From: a virus
IMG/VR virus record: IMGVR_UViG_3300021091_004015
Coordinates: 38,673-102,672 of that record
Direction: 5' to 3' (one strand)
DNA length: 64,000 nucleotides
Positions 14,647-23,859 of this stretch are shown here, piece after piece. The notes beneath the pieces are model-generated. The model made no database searches. It saw nothing but the letters and a program-made list of their open reading frames with translations, and was not told where the DNA came from. Both the position numbers and the translations under genes were made by a program. Numbering within the stretch: the first letter of the stretch is position 1; each line of letters opens with the position of its first letter.

Positions 14647-16673
14647 TTCTTTCTACCCTTTTTAACAGGTACTGTCTTTATTTTGATTTCTTTTTCTTCT
14701 ACGTATAGAATATATTTTGTTTGTTCATTTATATTACCTTTTAATACTTCTTCGGAAATAAAGTCCTCAATCTTATCTTGTATTGCTCTTTTAATAGGTC
14801 TTGCCCCGTAAGTTTCATCAAACCCAACTTCAGAGATTAAATCTAAAATAGTATCATCATAAGTAATCTGATATTTCAGATTAACCAACCTTTCAAATAA
14901 TTTATCAAGTTCCAATTTAACTATCGATTTAACTTCATCCTTTTTAAGAGAATTAAAGATAACTATTTCATCAATCCTGTTTAAGAATTCAGGTGCAAAA
15001 AACTTCTGTAATTCCTTCTTCAACAAGTCTCGTTTATATTCCTCCTCAATATATGTATTGTTATTACTTTTAAATCCGACACCAGAACCAAAATCCTGTA
15101 ATTTTTTAACTCCCAAATTAGATGTCATAATGATGACACAATTTTTAAAATTAATCTTTCTACCAAGACCATCAGTAATATGACCATCATCTAAAACTTG
15201 TAATAGTGATGAAAAAATATCTTTATTCGCCTTTTCAATCTCATCAAATAAAATAACAGAGTACGGTTTATTTTTAACTTGTTCAGTTAGTTGTCCACCT
15301 TCATCATAACCTACATATCCTGGAGGTGCCCCGATTAATCTTGAAATCGTATGTTTCTCTTGAAACTCCGACATGTCAACTCGAATTAAATTTTCTTCAC
15401 TACCAAATATTTCTTTTGCTAATTGTTTTGCCAAATATGTTTTACCAACACCTGTGGACCCTAAGAAAATAAAAGAACCTATCGGTTTATTAGGGTCTTT
15501 AATACCTAATCTATTTCTTCTGATTGATTTTGCAATTTTAGAAACCGCTTCAGATTGACCAATAACTTTATTACCTAAACTCTCTTCTAATTTAGTCAAT
15601 GATTGAGTCTCATCAGAATTTAATTTTGAAATCGGAATTTTAGTCATGTTTGAAACTACTTCATAAACTAATTCGAGACTAACTTCTCGTTTTTGGTTTT
15701 GTAATTCAGATTCAAATTTTTTCTTTTCGGAGTCTAATTTATCTAAAATTCGTCTTTCTTTATCTCTTAAATTTGCAGCCTCTTCGTAGTTTTGTTTTTT
15801 TACAACTTCAATTTTTTCTAATTTAATATCCTGAGCTTGTAATTTTAATTTTTCAATAATTTCAGGCATTTTTATATCAACTTGACTTCTTGCGCCAACC
15901 TCATCTATAATATCAAACGCTTTATCTGGAAATTCCCTATCTGTGATATACCGTTCAGCCAAATCAACACATAAGTTAAGTATTTCATCAGTATATGAGA
16001 CTTTATGGTATGTCTCGTACTTGTCTTTTGCATGTTTTAAAATCTCTAAAGTTTCTTGTTTTGTTGCAGAATCAACAATTACTTTTTGAAATCTCCTTTC
16101 TAATGCTCCGTCCTTCTCGAAATTTTTTCGATATTCATCAAGTGTTGTGGCACCAATACATTGTATTTCACCTCTCGCTAATGCGGGTTTAAATATATTT
16201 GACGCATCCAAGGAACCTGAAGAATTACCAGCACCAACTATTGTATGAATTTCATCTATGAATACAATAATATTTGAATTGTTTTGAAGTTCATCAATTA
16301 TTACTTTCATTCTTTCCTCAAACTGACCTCGGTATTTTGTACCTGCAACAATTGAGGTCATATCTAATGATACAATTCTTTTATCAGTTAAGTTTCTTGG
16401 ACATTCCCCATTGAATATCTTAATAGCTAATCCTTCGGCAATTGCAGTTTTACCACAACCTGGTTCGCCAATAATGATTGGGTTATTCTTTTTTCTTCTT
16501 GAAAGAATTTGTGCAATTCTTGTTATCTCACGTTCTCTACCAATTACAGGGTCTAATTTACCTTCTTCCGCTAACTTTATTAAATCTCTACTAAAATTGT
16601 CCAAAACAGGTGTCGGGGAATTCTCGTTACCTTTACCTTTGTTTTGGTTACTACCATCCTTAGATTCTATCAT
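14631..16673 (-). CDS. ClpC-like AAA+ unfoldase without N domain
   Basis: 680 aa with two AAA+ modules. D1 Walker A is GEPGCGKT (about 69-76) and Walker B IIVFIDEIH. D2 Walker A is GSTGVGKT and Walker B VILFDEIE. A ClpC-type coiled UVR-like insert (VKKQNYEEAANLRDKERRIL) sits between them. The loop GVGFKSN at residues 531-537 matches the VGF ClpP-docking tripeptide of ClpC (IGF/IGL in ClpX/ClpA), so it should dock on ClpP; no clpP is present here, so host ClpP would be used. The usual repeat-type N-terminal Clp domain, which binds adaptors and some substrates, is missing: only about 20 low-complexity residues precede D1. This is unlike ClpB, which lacks a docking loop. It unfolds proteins for degradation, possibly those marked by the phage tmRNA. 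Confidence 0.9.
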   Translation of the reverse strand: MIESKDGSNQNKGKGNENSPTPVLDNFSRDLIKLAEEGKLDPVIGREREITRIAQILSRRKKNNPIIIGEPGCGKTAIAEGLAIKIFNGECPRNLTDKRIVSLDMTSIVAGTKYRGQFEERMKVIIDELQNNSNIIVFIDEIHTIVGAGNSSGSLDASNIFKPALARGEIQCIGATTLDEYRKNFEKDGALERRFQKVIVDSATKQETLEILKHAKDKYETYHKVSYTDEILNLCVDLAERYITDREFPDKAFDIIDEVGARSQVDIKMPEIIEKLKLQAQDIKLEKIEVVKKQNYEEAANLRDKERRILDKLDSEKKKFESELQNQKREVSLELVYEVVSNMTKIPISKLNSDETQSLTKLEESLGNKVIGQSEAVSKIAKSIRRNRLGIKDPNKPIGSFIFLGSTGVGKTYLAKQLAKEIFGSEENLIRVDMSEFQEKHTISRLIGAPPGYVGYDEGGQLTEQVKNKPYSVILFDEIEKANKDIFSSLLQVLDDGHITDGLGRKINFKNCVIIMTSNLGVKKLQDFGSGVGFKSNNNTYIEEEYKRDLLKKELQKFFAPEFLNRIDEIVIFNSLKKDEVKSIVKLELDKLFERLVNLKYQITYDDTILDLISEVGFDETYGARPIKRAIQDKIEDFISEEVLKGNINEQTKYILYVEEKEIKIKTVPVKKGRKKKGDE

Positions 16674-16732
16674 ACTAATACGTTTTCAAAAAATATAATA
16701 TTTAATTTACTATTTTCAACTCAATTAAAATA

Positions 16733-16739
16733 TATTTAT
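16733..16739 (+). promoter_or_regulatory. TATTTAT motif
   Basis: Four bases before the ATG at 16744; it overlaps the earlier in-frame ATG at 16738 and so favours the later start. Confidence 0.45.
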
Positions 16740-16743
16740 GAAT

Positions 16744-17082
16744 ATGAGTATAAGGAAACATTATAGTAAATACGTTGAAACTTTAAAAGCCGATAATGAC
16801 TTATTGGAGACTTATAGAGATTTAAGAAGAGCGTTTCAAAGAGAAGGGTGGACAGAGAAAGATTTACAAAATCCTCCTTATTATCCAAACGATATCATGA
16901 GAAATTTTCAAAATTTTAGTATCCTAAGAGATAAATTATTTTCTGAGTTAAGAAGTTTCTTTGATATTGACCATAATGAATTTGTAGATTATCTTCAAGA
17001 TAAACTTAAAATAATAAATTTAGAAATACCATTAGAAGATGGCAATATTGAAAGAGGAAATCAAGGGGACGAAGATTATTAA
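16744..17082 (+). CDS. Hypothetical protein, 112 aa, helical
   Basis: MSIRKHYSKYVETLKADNDL... is a mostly helical, charged protein with YRDLRRAFQREGWTEKDL near the middle. No family is recognised. It is divergent from the clp gene and its tail overlaps the KTSC gene by 44 bases, an unusually long overlap here, suggesting coupling. Confidence 0.6.
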   Translation: MSIRKHYSKYVETLKADNDLLETYRDLRRAFQREGWTEKDLQNPPYYPNDIMRNFQNFSILRDKLFSELRSFFDIDHNEFVDYLQDKLKIINLEIPLEDGNIERGNQGDEDY

Positions 17083-17281
17083 TGAAGTCCAATCATCAAA
17101 TTTAGTTAAGACTGAATATGATACCGAAACAAAAAAATTGGTTGTTGAATTTAAAAACGGCTCTAAATACGAGTATGATGAAGTACCTCATCAAATTTAT
17201 ACTCAATTTAGATTATCCGAGTCACAAGGTAAATTTTTTACAAGCAAAATTTCAAAAACCTTTAAATACAAAAAATTATGA
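17039..17281 (+). CDS. KTSC domain protein
   Basis: 80 aa. Residues 17-75 fit the KTSC family: SSNLVKTEYDTETKKLVVEF, GSKYEYDEVP, then a helix ending SQGKFFTSKISKTF. KTSC domains are small alpha/beta units found alone or fused to lysyl-tRNA synthetases and in many phages; their biochemical role is not settled. No alternative in-frame ATG avoids the 44-base overlap with the upstream gene. The stop abuts the TATTTAT motif of the next gene. Confidence 0.75.
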   Translation: MAILKEEIKGTKIINEVQSSNLVKTEYDTETKKLVVEFKNGSKYEYDEVPHQIYTQFRLSESQGKFFTSKISKTFKYKKL

Positions 17282-17288
17282 TATTTAT
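17282..17288 (+). promoter_or_regulatory. TATTTAT motif
   Basis: Five bases before the ATG at 17294. Confidence 0.45.
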
Positions 17289-17293
17289 GGGTA

Positions 17294-19633
17294 ATGAGCA
17301 ATTTACAATCTATCTTAAAAAGTTTTAATTTAAAAGACAATCTTAACCCAAAGATATGGGTTAATCCAAAATCTTCAAATACAAAAATGGTCCCTAAAGT
17401 TAGAGAGACCCTGTTAGAGATTGCTAATGATTTTATAGAATTTTTAGATGTTGATATTATAGTGTCTGATGTTGTAATGACAGGTTCATTGGCCAATTAT
17501 AATTGGTCTAACTATTCTGATGTCGACATCCACATAATTGTTGATTTTAGTCAATTTCCTGAAAATGTAAAAACTTTATACGAAGAGTTGTTCTACTTAA
17601 AAAAAGCAATTTACGGTAATAAACAAAATATTAAAATTTTTGGGTATGACGTTGAGCTTTATGTTGAGGATGAGAATATTGAAAAGGATGTAAAGAACAT
17701 TGCAATCTACTCAATATTATATGATGAATGGAAAAGTTCACCTAAAAAAGATTTAGTTAATATTAATAAAACCAATGTAACTGAAAAAGCTAAACAATGG
17801 ATGAGAATAATCGATGGTGTTGCGGAAAACATACAAGACGAGGATATTGACACCGCAAAATCATTAATCAAAAAATACGTTAATAAAATCAGAAAATATA
17901 GAGAATGTGGTTTAGAGTCTGGTGGGGAATATTCTGATGAAAATCTTGTATTTAAAATATTGAGAAGAAATGGTTACCTTGAGAAAATTAAAAGTATGAA
18001 AAATAAATTGGTCGATAAAAGATTATCCTTAAAAGAAGCGACGACAACCATCGGTGGTAAATTTAAAGTAGACATTGAAAATGGTCCATCTAACCATGGT
18101 AAACGAGCCTTTGGTAATTGGCAATCGGATAATGCTTGGGATATATTCGCCCCTGCAGGTACTGTGGTTAATTCATATACTGAAGGTACCGTAATAAAAA
18201 TAAGGGACACAGGTAAAAATTCAGGTAAAGTATTTGGTACACAAGTCTCAATAACAGGGACTAATGGATATCCTGATATTTTTTATACTCACCTGAAGAA
18301 TGTAAAATTACAAAAGGGCGATAAAGTTAAAGTGGGTGATGTTATTGGGCTTATATCTGAATGGGTCGGTCATGATAATATGACTCACGTTCATATTGGA
18401 TTACCAAGAGGAAAACATTTAAGAGATTTATTAAAGAATTCAGATAAAATATTTGTTGGTTCTGCAGGTGGAAGTGGAAAAACTGTTCCACCACCATCAG
18501 ACGATTCTTTACCATTAAAAAGAGATAGTGAGATAGATAAAAAAATAGTAGATTCTGCAAATGAATTGATTAAAGATAATTCTGAGTTTGCTAATACTAA
18601 AAAAGAAAATGTTATCACAACTTTAGAAAATGCCGAAGAAGGAAAAAATAAAATTTTAAGTGAGTTTTATAAATTAGTACAATCTAAAAAAGAACTCAAA
18701 AATCTTAAAGGTGTTGAATCAACAATCCCTGTTGACAGAGGAGTTGAATTACTTCAAATAGCACTACAGTTTTTAGGGTTCCTATTACCTAAATGGGGTG
18801 TTGATGGTAAATTTGGAAATGAAACTGAAATAGCGGTTAAAGACTTCCAAAAGAAATACAAATTGGATGGGGATGGAACTATGTCAAGTGAAGACTTAAC
18901 AAAATTATTTTCCATTTTAGTTTTAAAAGATTTTAACGATTCTAATATGTCATCAATTGAAAAAGATGAAGACCCAAATTTAACAAATGATTCTAAAGTG
19001 ATGGGGAATGTTAAAATAGTTGGTAGTTATAATAGTTCACAAAAAAATATTATTTCATCATTAATTGATGAAATGAAAAGAGTGGGTATTACTGATTCTT
19101 ACGCTCAAATAGGTATTTTATCGGTTATTGACAAAGAGAGTAATTTTAAAAGTTTTAAAGAAGTTGGTTATTGTGGGACTTCAGATAGTAGAATTGTTAG
19201 TATCTTTGGTAACAAAAGAGGTAACATGTGTAAATCTCTTAAATGTAATGACGCGAAATTTTTTGATTGTCTTTACGGATATAAATCAGGTTTAAGTTTA
19301 GGAAACGACCAACCTGGTGATGGATGGAAATATGTTGGTAGAGGTCTTAATGGTCTTACAGGTAAAGCAAATTATCGTAAATACGGTGGAATGGTTGGAG
19401 TGGATTTAGTATCTAATCCTGAGTTAATGGAAGACCCTAAAATTGCTGCTAAAGTTGCAATTACATATTTTACTAAAGGTAAATCAGCAAGTTCTCTCCC
19501 TAAATTTAAATCAAAAGAAGATTCAGTTAACTACTTTGCGGATTTAAATGCTGGTAGGAGGAACTCTTCATTTGGTAGAGGTGCTGCAATTGTGTCATCT
19601 AAAAAATTTGACGTAGATAATAATATCACCTAA
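17294..19633 (+). CDS. Four-domain fusion: nucleotidyltransferase + M23 + PG-binding + GH19
   Basis: 779 aa in one unbroken frame. Residues about 35-150 are a pol-beta-type nucleotidyltransferase fold (MTGSLANYNWSNYSDVDIHI, with the GS...DxD pattern) followed by a helical region to about 245. Residues about 250-380 are an M23 LytM-type metallopeptidase (NAWDIFAPAGTVV, FYTHLKNV, THVHIG) that cuts peptidoglycan cross-bridges. Residues about 479-545 are a peptidoglycan-binding helix bundle (WGVDGKFGNETEIAVKDFQK). Residues about 580-770 are a GH19-type glycoside hydrolase (DKESNFKSFKEVGY, VGRGLNGLTGKANYRKYGG) that can cut glycan strands. LSLKEA at the first junction resembles the prohead-protease sites seen elsewhere. 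It looks like a virion- or baseplate-borne lysin with an unexplained nucleotidyltransferase head. Confidence 0.85.
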   Translation: MSNLQSILKSFNLKDNLNPKIWVNPKSSNTKMVPKVRETLLEIANDFIEFLDVDIIVSDVVMTGSLANYNWSNYSDVDIHIIVDFSQFPENVKTLYEELFYLKKAIYGNKQNIKIFGYDVELYVEDENIEKDVKNIAIYSILYDEWKSSPKKDLVNINKTNVTEKAKQWMRIIDGVAENIQDEDIDTAKSLIKKYVNKIRKYRECGLESGGEYSDENLVFKILRRNGYLEKIKSMKNKLVDKRLSLKEATTTIGGKFKVDIENGPSNHGKRAFGNWQSDNAWDIFAPAGTVVNSYTEGTVIKIRDTGKNSGKVFGTQVSITGTNGYPDIFYTHLKNVKLQKGDKVKVGDVIGLISEWVGHDNMTHVHIGLPRGKHLRDLLKNSDKIFVGSAGGSGKTVPPPSDDSLPLKRDSEIDKKIVDSANELIKDNSEFANTKKENVITTLENAEEGKNKILSEFYKLVQSKKELKNLKGVESTIPVDRGVELLQIALQFLGFLLPKWGVDGKFGNETEIAVKDFQKKYKLDGDGTMSSEDLTKLFSILVLKDFNDSNMSSIEKDEDPNLTNDSKVMGNVKIVGSYNSSQKNIISSLIDEMKRVGITDSYAQIGILSVIDKESNFKSFKEVGYCGTSDSRIVSIFGNKRGNMCKSLKCNDAKFFDCLYGYKSGLSLGNDQPGDGWKYVGRGLNGLTGKANYRKYGGMVGVDLVSNPELMEDPKIAAKVAITYFTKGKSASSLPKFKSKEDSVNYFADLNAGRRNSSFGRGAAIVSSKKFDVDNNIT

Positions 19634-19660
19634 ATAAATCGATAATTAAGTTAAACGATA

Positions 19661-19667
19661 TATTTAT
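19661..19667 (+). promoter_or_regulatory. TATTTAT motif
   Basis: 33 bases before the ATG at 19701; first promoter of the internal-protein/head gene run. Confidence 0.5.
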
Positions 19668-19700
19668 AAATAAAATAATTTAAACAAAAACAAAAATAAA

Positions 19701-21056
19701 ATGGGAAATTTGAGACCAATTGGTAGTGAAAAACTACAAGGAATGGACAAAATAAATCGTATTTTACAAATAGCGAAATATAATGAGCATATCCCAACTC
19801 CAATCAATGAGAATAAATCTTTGGAGTATCAAAAAACATTATCAGATGGTAATACATATGTTATTGTAAAGGAGAATAATGGTTACATAATTAAAAAGGG
19901 GTTGAATGAATCGGTTGCTGATTATATGGAATCAATGAAAGATAGAAAATACTACCCATCATATTCTCAAGCTCTTAAGAGATTAAACATTATGGCCAAG
20001 GAAATTAATTCTTCTGAAGGTTATATTAAAAATATTTCTTTATTTGAAAGTGAGGATGATGTGGAAGAAAAATATTTTCTTAAGTTAGATGGTGGTGAAA
20101 CTAATGAACAGGATGTTCCCGCTCCTGCTCCTGCACCCGCACCCGCTCCTGCACCCGCTCCTGCACCCGCTCCTGAAGCACCTGTAGATGCTGATATGGG
20201 AGGTGCTGATATGCCAGATGAAGAACCTGAAGATGACATGGATATGCCAGATGAAGAACCTGAAGATGATGAAGATGTTACGTTTAAAATGATTCAAAAA
20301 CTAACAGGTAAATTGGCTCAAAAAATTAGAACTTTTATGGAAGACGAAGAAAATGAAATGTCTTCTAAAGATATTAAATATGTAATTAACTCCGTAGTTT
20401 CCGCAATTGATTTAGATTCATTAGAAGATGACGATTTAGATGAAATTATTTCTAAATTAGAAGGTGAAGAAGAAGGTGAAGAAGAAGGTGAAGAAGAAGG
20501 TGAAGAAGGTGGTGAACCAATGCCGTCACCTGAAATGCCGTCACCTGAAGTGGCTCCCGCACCTCCAGCGGCACCTGCGACGGGTGAAGTTGCCGAGTAT
20601 GATGACTTAGACGATGGTAAAGAATTTGTTGATGATATTTTTAGTGAAGAGGAAGATTATGAAAATTACGGTAAAAATCGTGGTTATAGAGGTAAGAAAC
20701 ACAGGTTTACAGAACTTGGAGAAGATGAGTCAGGTGCGGTAGAAGGAATGATTGAAGGTTTATTTAGTGAGTCTAAAGTCGACAACATTTTGAAAAAATA
20801 TTTTAGAGTTGATGAAAAGGAGAGAGTTATCTTAGAAGAAAAGAAAAAACAAAAAAGTGTTTTAGCTGAAAAAACAAATAAAAATATTGTTAGGATTAAA
20901 AATTTATCTGAGACAGTTGCTCAAGAGATATCATCAAGTAAGTTAATTAAAAAATACCCAAATTTAAAGTTTGTTGGAAAGTCACAACAAAATAATTTAA
21001 TATTTGAGAATAATAGTAGAAGAATTAAAGTAACTCCTAAAGGAAGTATTTTATGA
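19701..21056 (+). CDS. Acidic virion-type protein with Pro-Ala linker
   Basis: 451 aa. The N-terminal helix MDKINRILQIAKYNEHIPTP is followed by INE/N, a candidate prohead-protease site. Residues about 140-158 are an uninterrupted Pro-Ala repeat. Two DMPDEEPEDD repeats follow, then a helical domain (VTFKMIQKLTGKLAQKIRTF), then EEEG repeats and a second P/A-rich linker. The C-terminal 130 residues are basic and helical. It fits a packaged or scaffold-associated protein; no enzymatic motif is seen. The repeats in DNA (about 20119-20175 and 20461-20515) are short-period and prone to length change. Its stop overlaps the next start by ATGA. Confidence 0.75.
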   Translation: MGNLRPIGSEKLQGMDKINRILQIAKYNEHIPTPINENKSLEYQKTLSDGNTYVIVKENNGYIIKKGLNESVADYMESMKDRKYYPSYSQALKRLNIMAKEINSSEGYIKNISLFESEDDVEEKYFLKLDGGETNEQDVPAPAPAPAPAPAPAPAPAPEAPVDADMGGADMPDEEPEDDMDMPDEEPEDDEDVTFKMIQKLTGKLAQKIRTFMEDEENEMSSKDIKYVINSVVSAIDLDSLEDDDLDEIISKLEGEEEGEEEGEEEGEEGGEPMPSPEMPSPEVAPAPPAAPATGEVAEYDDLDDGKEFVDDIFSEEEDYENYGKNRGYRGKKHRFTELGEDESGAVEGMIEGLFSESKVDNILKKYFRVDEKERVILEEKKKQKSVLAEKTNKNIVRIKNLSETVAQEISSSKLIKKYPNLKFVGKSQQNNLIFENNSRRIKVTPKGSIL

Positions 21057-21463
21057 GTTATTTAATTTATGTAAATGAATTAGGTGCAAATTATAAAGGG
21101 GAAACAACTTATGAATTCATTTTCTCCGATAATTTGGAAAATGTATGGGGAGATTCTTGGGAATCAAAACCATCGAATGGTTACCCATCTCCACCCGATT
21201 TAGATTACATAGAAAAAGTTGGAGTTTTGAAGACAGATAAGACAACATTATCAGTTATTCAAAACTCTGATTACTTTTCAATGGTTGACGCAATTGATAG
21301 AGTTATAGCGTTGGCGTGGGAAGATGAAAACGAAACAACCAATTTTGACTTAGTTAAAAGATTGGTATTTAGTTTTGGTCAAACTGAAGACTCCGTAAAA
21401 GATAAATTATATGAACGAGATTTCGTTCTTGAATTTGAGAAGAAAGTGGTTTATGAAAAATAA
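21053..21463 (+). CDS. Hypothetical protein, 136 aa
   Basis: MSYLIYVNELGANYKGETTYEFIFSD... is a compact alpha/beta protein with a Trp/Pro-rich centre (WGDSWESKPSNGYPSPPDLDY). It overlaps the upstream gene by four bases and the downstream one by eleven, so translation is likely coupled. No known family is recognised; its position in the virion-protein run suggests a structural or assembly role. Confidence 0.7.
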   Translation: MSYLIYVNELGANYKGETTYEFIFSDNLENVWGDSWESKPSNGYPSPPDLDYIEKVGVLKTDKTTLSVIQNSDYFSMVDAIDRVIALAWEDENETTNFDLVKRLVFSFGQTEDSVKDKLYERDFVLEFEKKVVYEK

Positions 21464-22439
21464 TAAAAAAATACTATCTTTGTTAAACCATGGGTTTAAA
21501 GGTTCGTTACTTAATACGCTAAACGAAGCTCAAATCAATTCAATGTATAGTAGATTAGTTGAAAATAAAAAAGAAACTAAAGAACAACAAATTGTAAACA
21601 CTCAAACAATGGTTTTTGATTCTTCTAAAGAAGACCAAAAGGCTAAATTAAATCAAATGTTAAAAGACCCTTCTAAATTACAAGGTCAAAACATAGAAGT
21701 TAAAGAAGATGAAGAATCAGATATTAATTGGGGATTAACAGGTCATGACCAAGAACCAATTCAAAAAGGACCTACAGGTGACGGGGACCCAAATTCAATC
21801 CAAGAGAAAGAATTAATGGAAAAATTCGTATCTAAAAAACAACAAAAATATTTTTTTGCGAAATGTGGTGATGGAAAAACAAAAGAAGAAAAAAAATGGT
21901 GTAAAATGGCTGAAGAATTTGCGGAAAAAACAAATTTTAAAAAACTACCTAAAACTAAAAAGAAAGAAACCAAAGAAGAATTCACCATGAAAAATTATTT
22001 GGATAAAGTGGGTAGTGCTTATGCAAATAACATGAAAGGACAATTAAGTAAAATGGCAAAAGAAAGTATCAATAAAAAAGAGTTAGAAAAAGGTATTATG
22101 TCTTTGGTTGAAAAACATATTACACCTAAAATGAGTAAAAGGGATTTACTAAATTTGGTTTTTGAACAAGGAACTAAAGAAAAGGAGAGAACTAAGGAAA
22201 AAGAAAAAACTAAAAGCCCTGAACGTGATAATCCGTATGCTCCTAAACCTGGACCAAAGAAAAGTCCAAAAGCGGGAGATACCAAGATTGCACCTCCAAT
22301 ACCTAAAACACCTACAAAACCTGGTAAACCTGATACAAATACCCCATATAACCCTAAAGTTAAACCCGCACCAAAAGCTGACAAGGGAAAACTACCTAAT
22401 TGGTTGACATTTGATGCTATTGGAATTAATCTAAAATAA
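21453..22439 (+). CDS. Internal virion-type protein, Lys/Pro-rich tail
   Basis: 328 aa from the ATG at 21453 (MKNNKKILSLLNHGFKGS). The longer frame from 21411 only adds residues deep inside the previous gene. The leader ends NTLNE/A, a candidate prohead-protease site matching the capsid protein. The SKKQQKYFFAKC segment (about residue 128) is followed by a Cys and helical parts. Residues about 250-310 are a Lys/Thr/Pro-rich disordered tail, and the protein ends PNWLTFDAIGINLK. No enzymatic motif. Confidence 0.7.
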   Translation: MKNNKKILSLLNHGFKGSLLNTLNEAQINSMYSRLVENKKETKEQQIVNTQTMVFDSSKEDQKAKLNQMLKDPSKLQGQNIEVKEDEESDINWGLTGHDQEPIQKGPTGDGDPNSIQEKELMEKFVSKKQQKYFFAKCGDGKTKEEKKWCKMAEEFAEKTNFKKLPKTKKKETKEEFTMKNYLDKVGSAYANNMKGQLSKMAKESINKKELEKGIMSLVEKHITPKMSKRDLLNLVFEQGTKEKERTKEKEKTKSPERDNPYAPKPGPKKSPKAGDTKIAPPIPKTPTKPGKPDTNTPYNPKVKPAPKADKGKLPNWLTFDAIGINLK

Positions 22440-22440
22440 G

Positions 22441-23784
22441 ATGAGTGTTAATTATAAAATGGAAAAAATATTAAGAGCAAAAACTAATTTAGAAAAAAAA
22501 TTAGTTAGAGAAGGTTTAACTTATAATGAGAAATCATTATTAAATGAAATCAAAAAAAGTTTAACTGAGGCACCCATAGATTATGAAGGTCCTGAAAGAA
22601 TGGGTCAGGATGTTGAGAGAAAAATAACACAGAGAGAGACTCCATTTCATGGTCACCCCGCAATACCTCAAGAACAAAGAGATTTTATCGAGGTGATTGC
22701 ATCAAAAAGATTTAAAGACTCAGTTGATAAAGTAAGAAGATTTTTAGGTAATACCCAACCTCTACAAGGACCAAACTCTTTTATGAACTTGATGATGATG
22801 GGTATGCAATCATTACAACAAATTTCATCTATTGAATCAAGAAATAAACAAAGACTTGAAGAATTAGCGGTTGAGTTGGTTAAAAAAGAAATGGGGATTC
22901 CTGAAGGAGCTTTACAATTCGACGCCGAATTAGTTAGTGGACCTATGAGTGCCGCTCAAGGGATGCAAACCCAATCACAAAATCCTTCTGAAGATGAGAT
23001 TAAAGATGCTTTTAAAGAAGGTGAAGAACATACCGAAGATTTATTAAACTTTGTAGATGAGTTCGAAAAATTCAATTTAGAGAAAGCAAAAAGACGATTT
23101 ATAAATTCTTTAATACAAGGTGCGGCGTTCAAGGGTGGACACATGTATGTCTTGGCGGCTGATGAAATAAACAATATTGACCCAAGATTATTACAGATGT
23201 ATGGTGTTAACCAATCATTAATGGAACATCTATATTGGGTTTTCCCTGATATGGAAAATATGGCGGGTTCGGGAGGTGGACAATTAGGTCAAAGTGAAAT
23301 TGATGATGAGACCGACCCACCAACAGTAAAGGCTAGGGCAGGTACTTTTCCGTTATTAATTCATGAATTGGTAAAAGGTGTTTATGAAGTATTTGGTACT
23401 CACGGATTACCTGATGACCCAAGACAACAAGAAATGGTTATGGGTTCTGAAGATACATTACCTGCTGAGATTTGGGATTCAAGATTAGGACCTATTTTTT
23501 GGGAAAAATTTGTTGCGACATACCCGATAGAATTATTCGAGGATGATATGAAACACATCCAACATTATCTATTTATGAGATTTTCTAAATTAGATGCGAA
23601 TGAATTCTTTAGAGTTGCCAAACTTATATTACAAGGAGACCCTAAAGGACAACAATTCATTCAAAGGATGGTTGATGAAATAGTTTCAGAATTAAAAAAA
23701 CAAGAATATGAAAGAAGTATGAATCAATATGACGATGACGATGATGATTATGACGATATCGACCTTTCACAATTAGGATTATAA
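22441..23784 (+). CDS. Virion structural protein candidate, 447 aa
   Basis: The N terminus is helical (MEKILRAKTNLEKKLVREGL) and ends SLTE/A, again of the prohead-protease type. A conserved-looking helical body follows with DKVRRFLGNTQPL, an MMMGMQSL methionine patch and a long C-terminal domain (FPLLIHELVKGVYEVFGTHGLP). The acidic end is DDDDDDYDDIDLSQLGL. It starts one base after the preceding gene and is followed by a terminator, closing this transcription unit before the terminase. A portal- or core-associated role is possible but unproven. Confidence 0.7.
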   Translation: MSVNYKMEKILRAKTNLEKKLVREGLTYNEKSLLNEIKKSLTEAPIDYEGPERMGQDVERKITQRETPFHGHPAIPQEQRDFIEVIASKRFKDSVDKVRRFLGNTQPLQGPNSFMNLMMMGMQSLQQISSIESRNKQRLEELAVELVKKEMGIPEGALQFDAELVSGPMSAAQGMQTQSQNPSEDEIKDAFKEGEEHTEDLLNFVDEFEKFNLEKAKRRFINSLIQGAAFKGGHMYVLAADEINNIDPRLLQMYGVNQSLMEHLYWVFPDMENMAGSGGGQLGQSEIDDETDPPTVKARAGTFPLLIHELVKGVYEVFGTHGLPDDPRQQEMVMGSEDTLPAEIWDSRLGPIFWEKFVATYPIELFEDDMKHIQHYLFMRFSKLDANEFFRVAKLILQGDPKGQQFIQRMVDEIVSELKKQEYERSMNQYDDDDDDYDDIDLSQLGL

Positions 23785-23803
23785 AATACAAAACAACAAA
23801 AAT

Positions 23804-23835
23804 AAACCCTCATTTATTAAATTAAGTGAGGGTTT
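23804..23835 (+). terminator. Rho-independent terminator
   Basis: AAACCCTCA/TGAGGGTTT stem with a 14-base AT loop, then TTTAATATTT. Confidence 0.75.
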
Positions 23836-23838
23836 TAA

Positions 23839-23845
23839 TATTTAT
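23839..23845 (+). promoter_or_regulatory. TATTTAT motif
   Basis: 14 bases before the terminase ATG at 23860, immediately behind the terminator. Confidence 0.55.
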
Positions 23846-23859
23846 AGTAAAATAGTTTT

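Noticed and set aside
20021-20297. Minus-strand Gly-Ala and Arg-Ser repeat ORFs
   Set aside because: Mirror images of the Pro-Ala and acidic repeats in the 19701 gene.
22019-22384. Hydrophobic minus-strand ORF of 121 codons
   Set aside because: It arises opposite Lys/Pro-rich codons (AAA, CCT), which read as Phe/Leu/Gly on the other strand; no start context.
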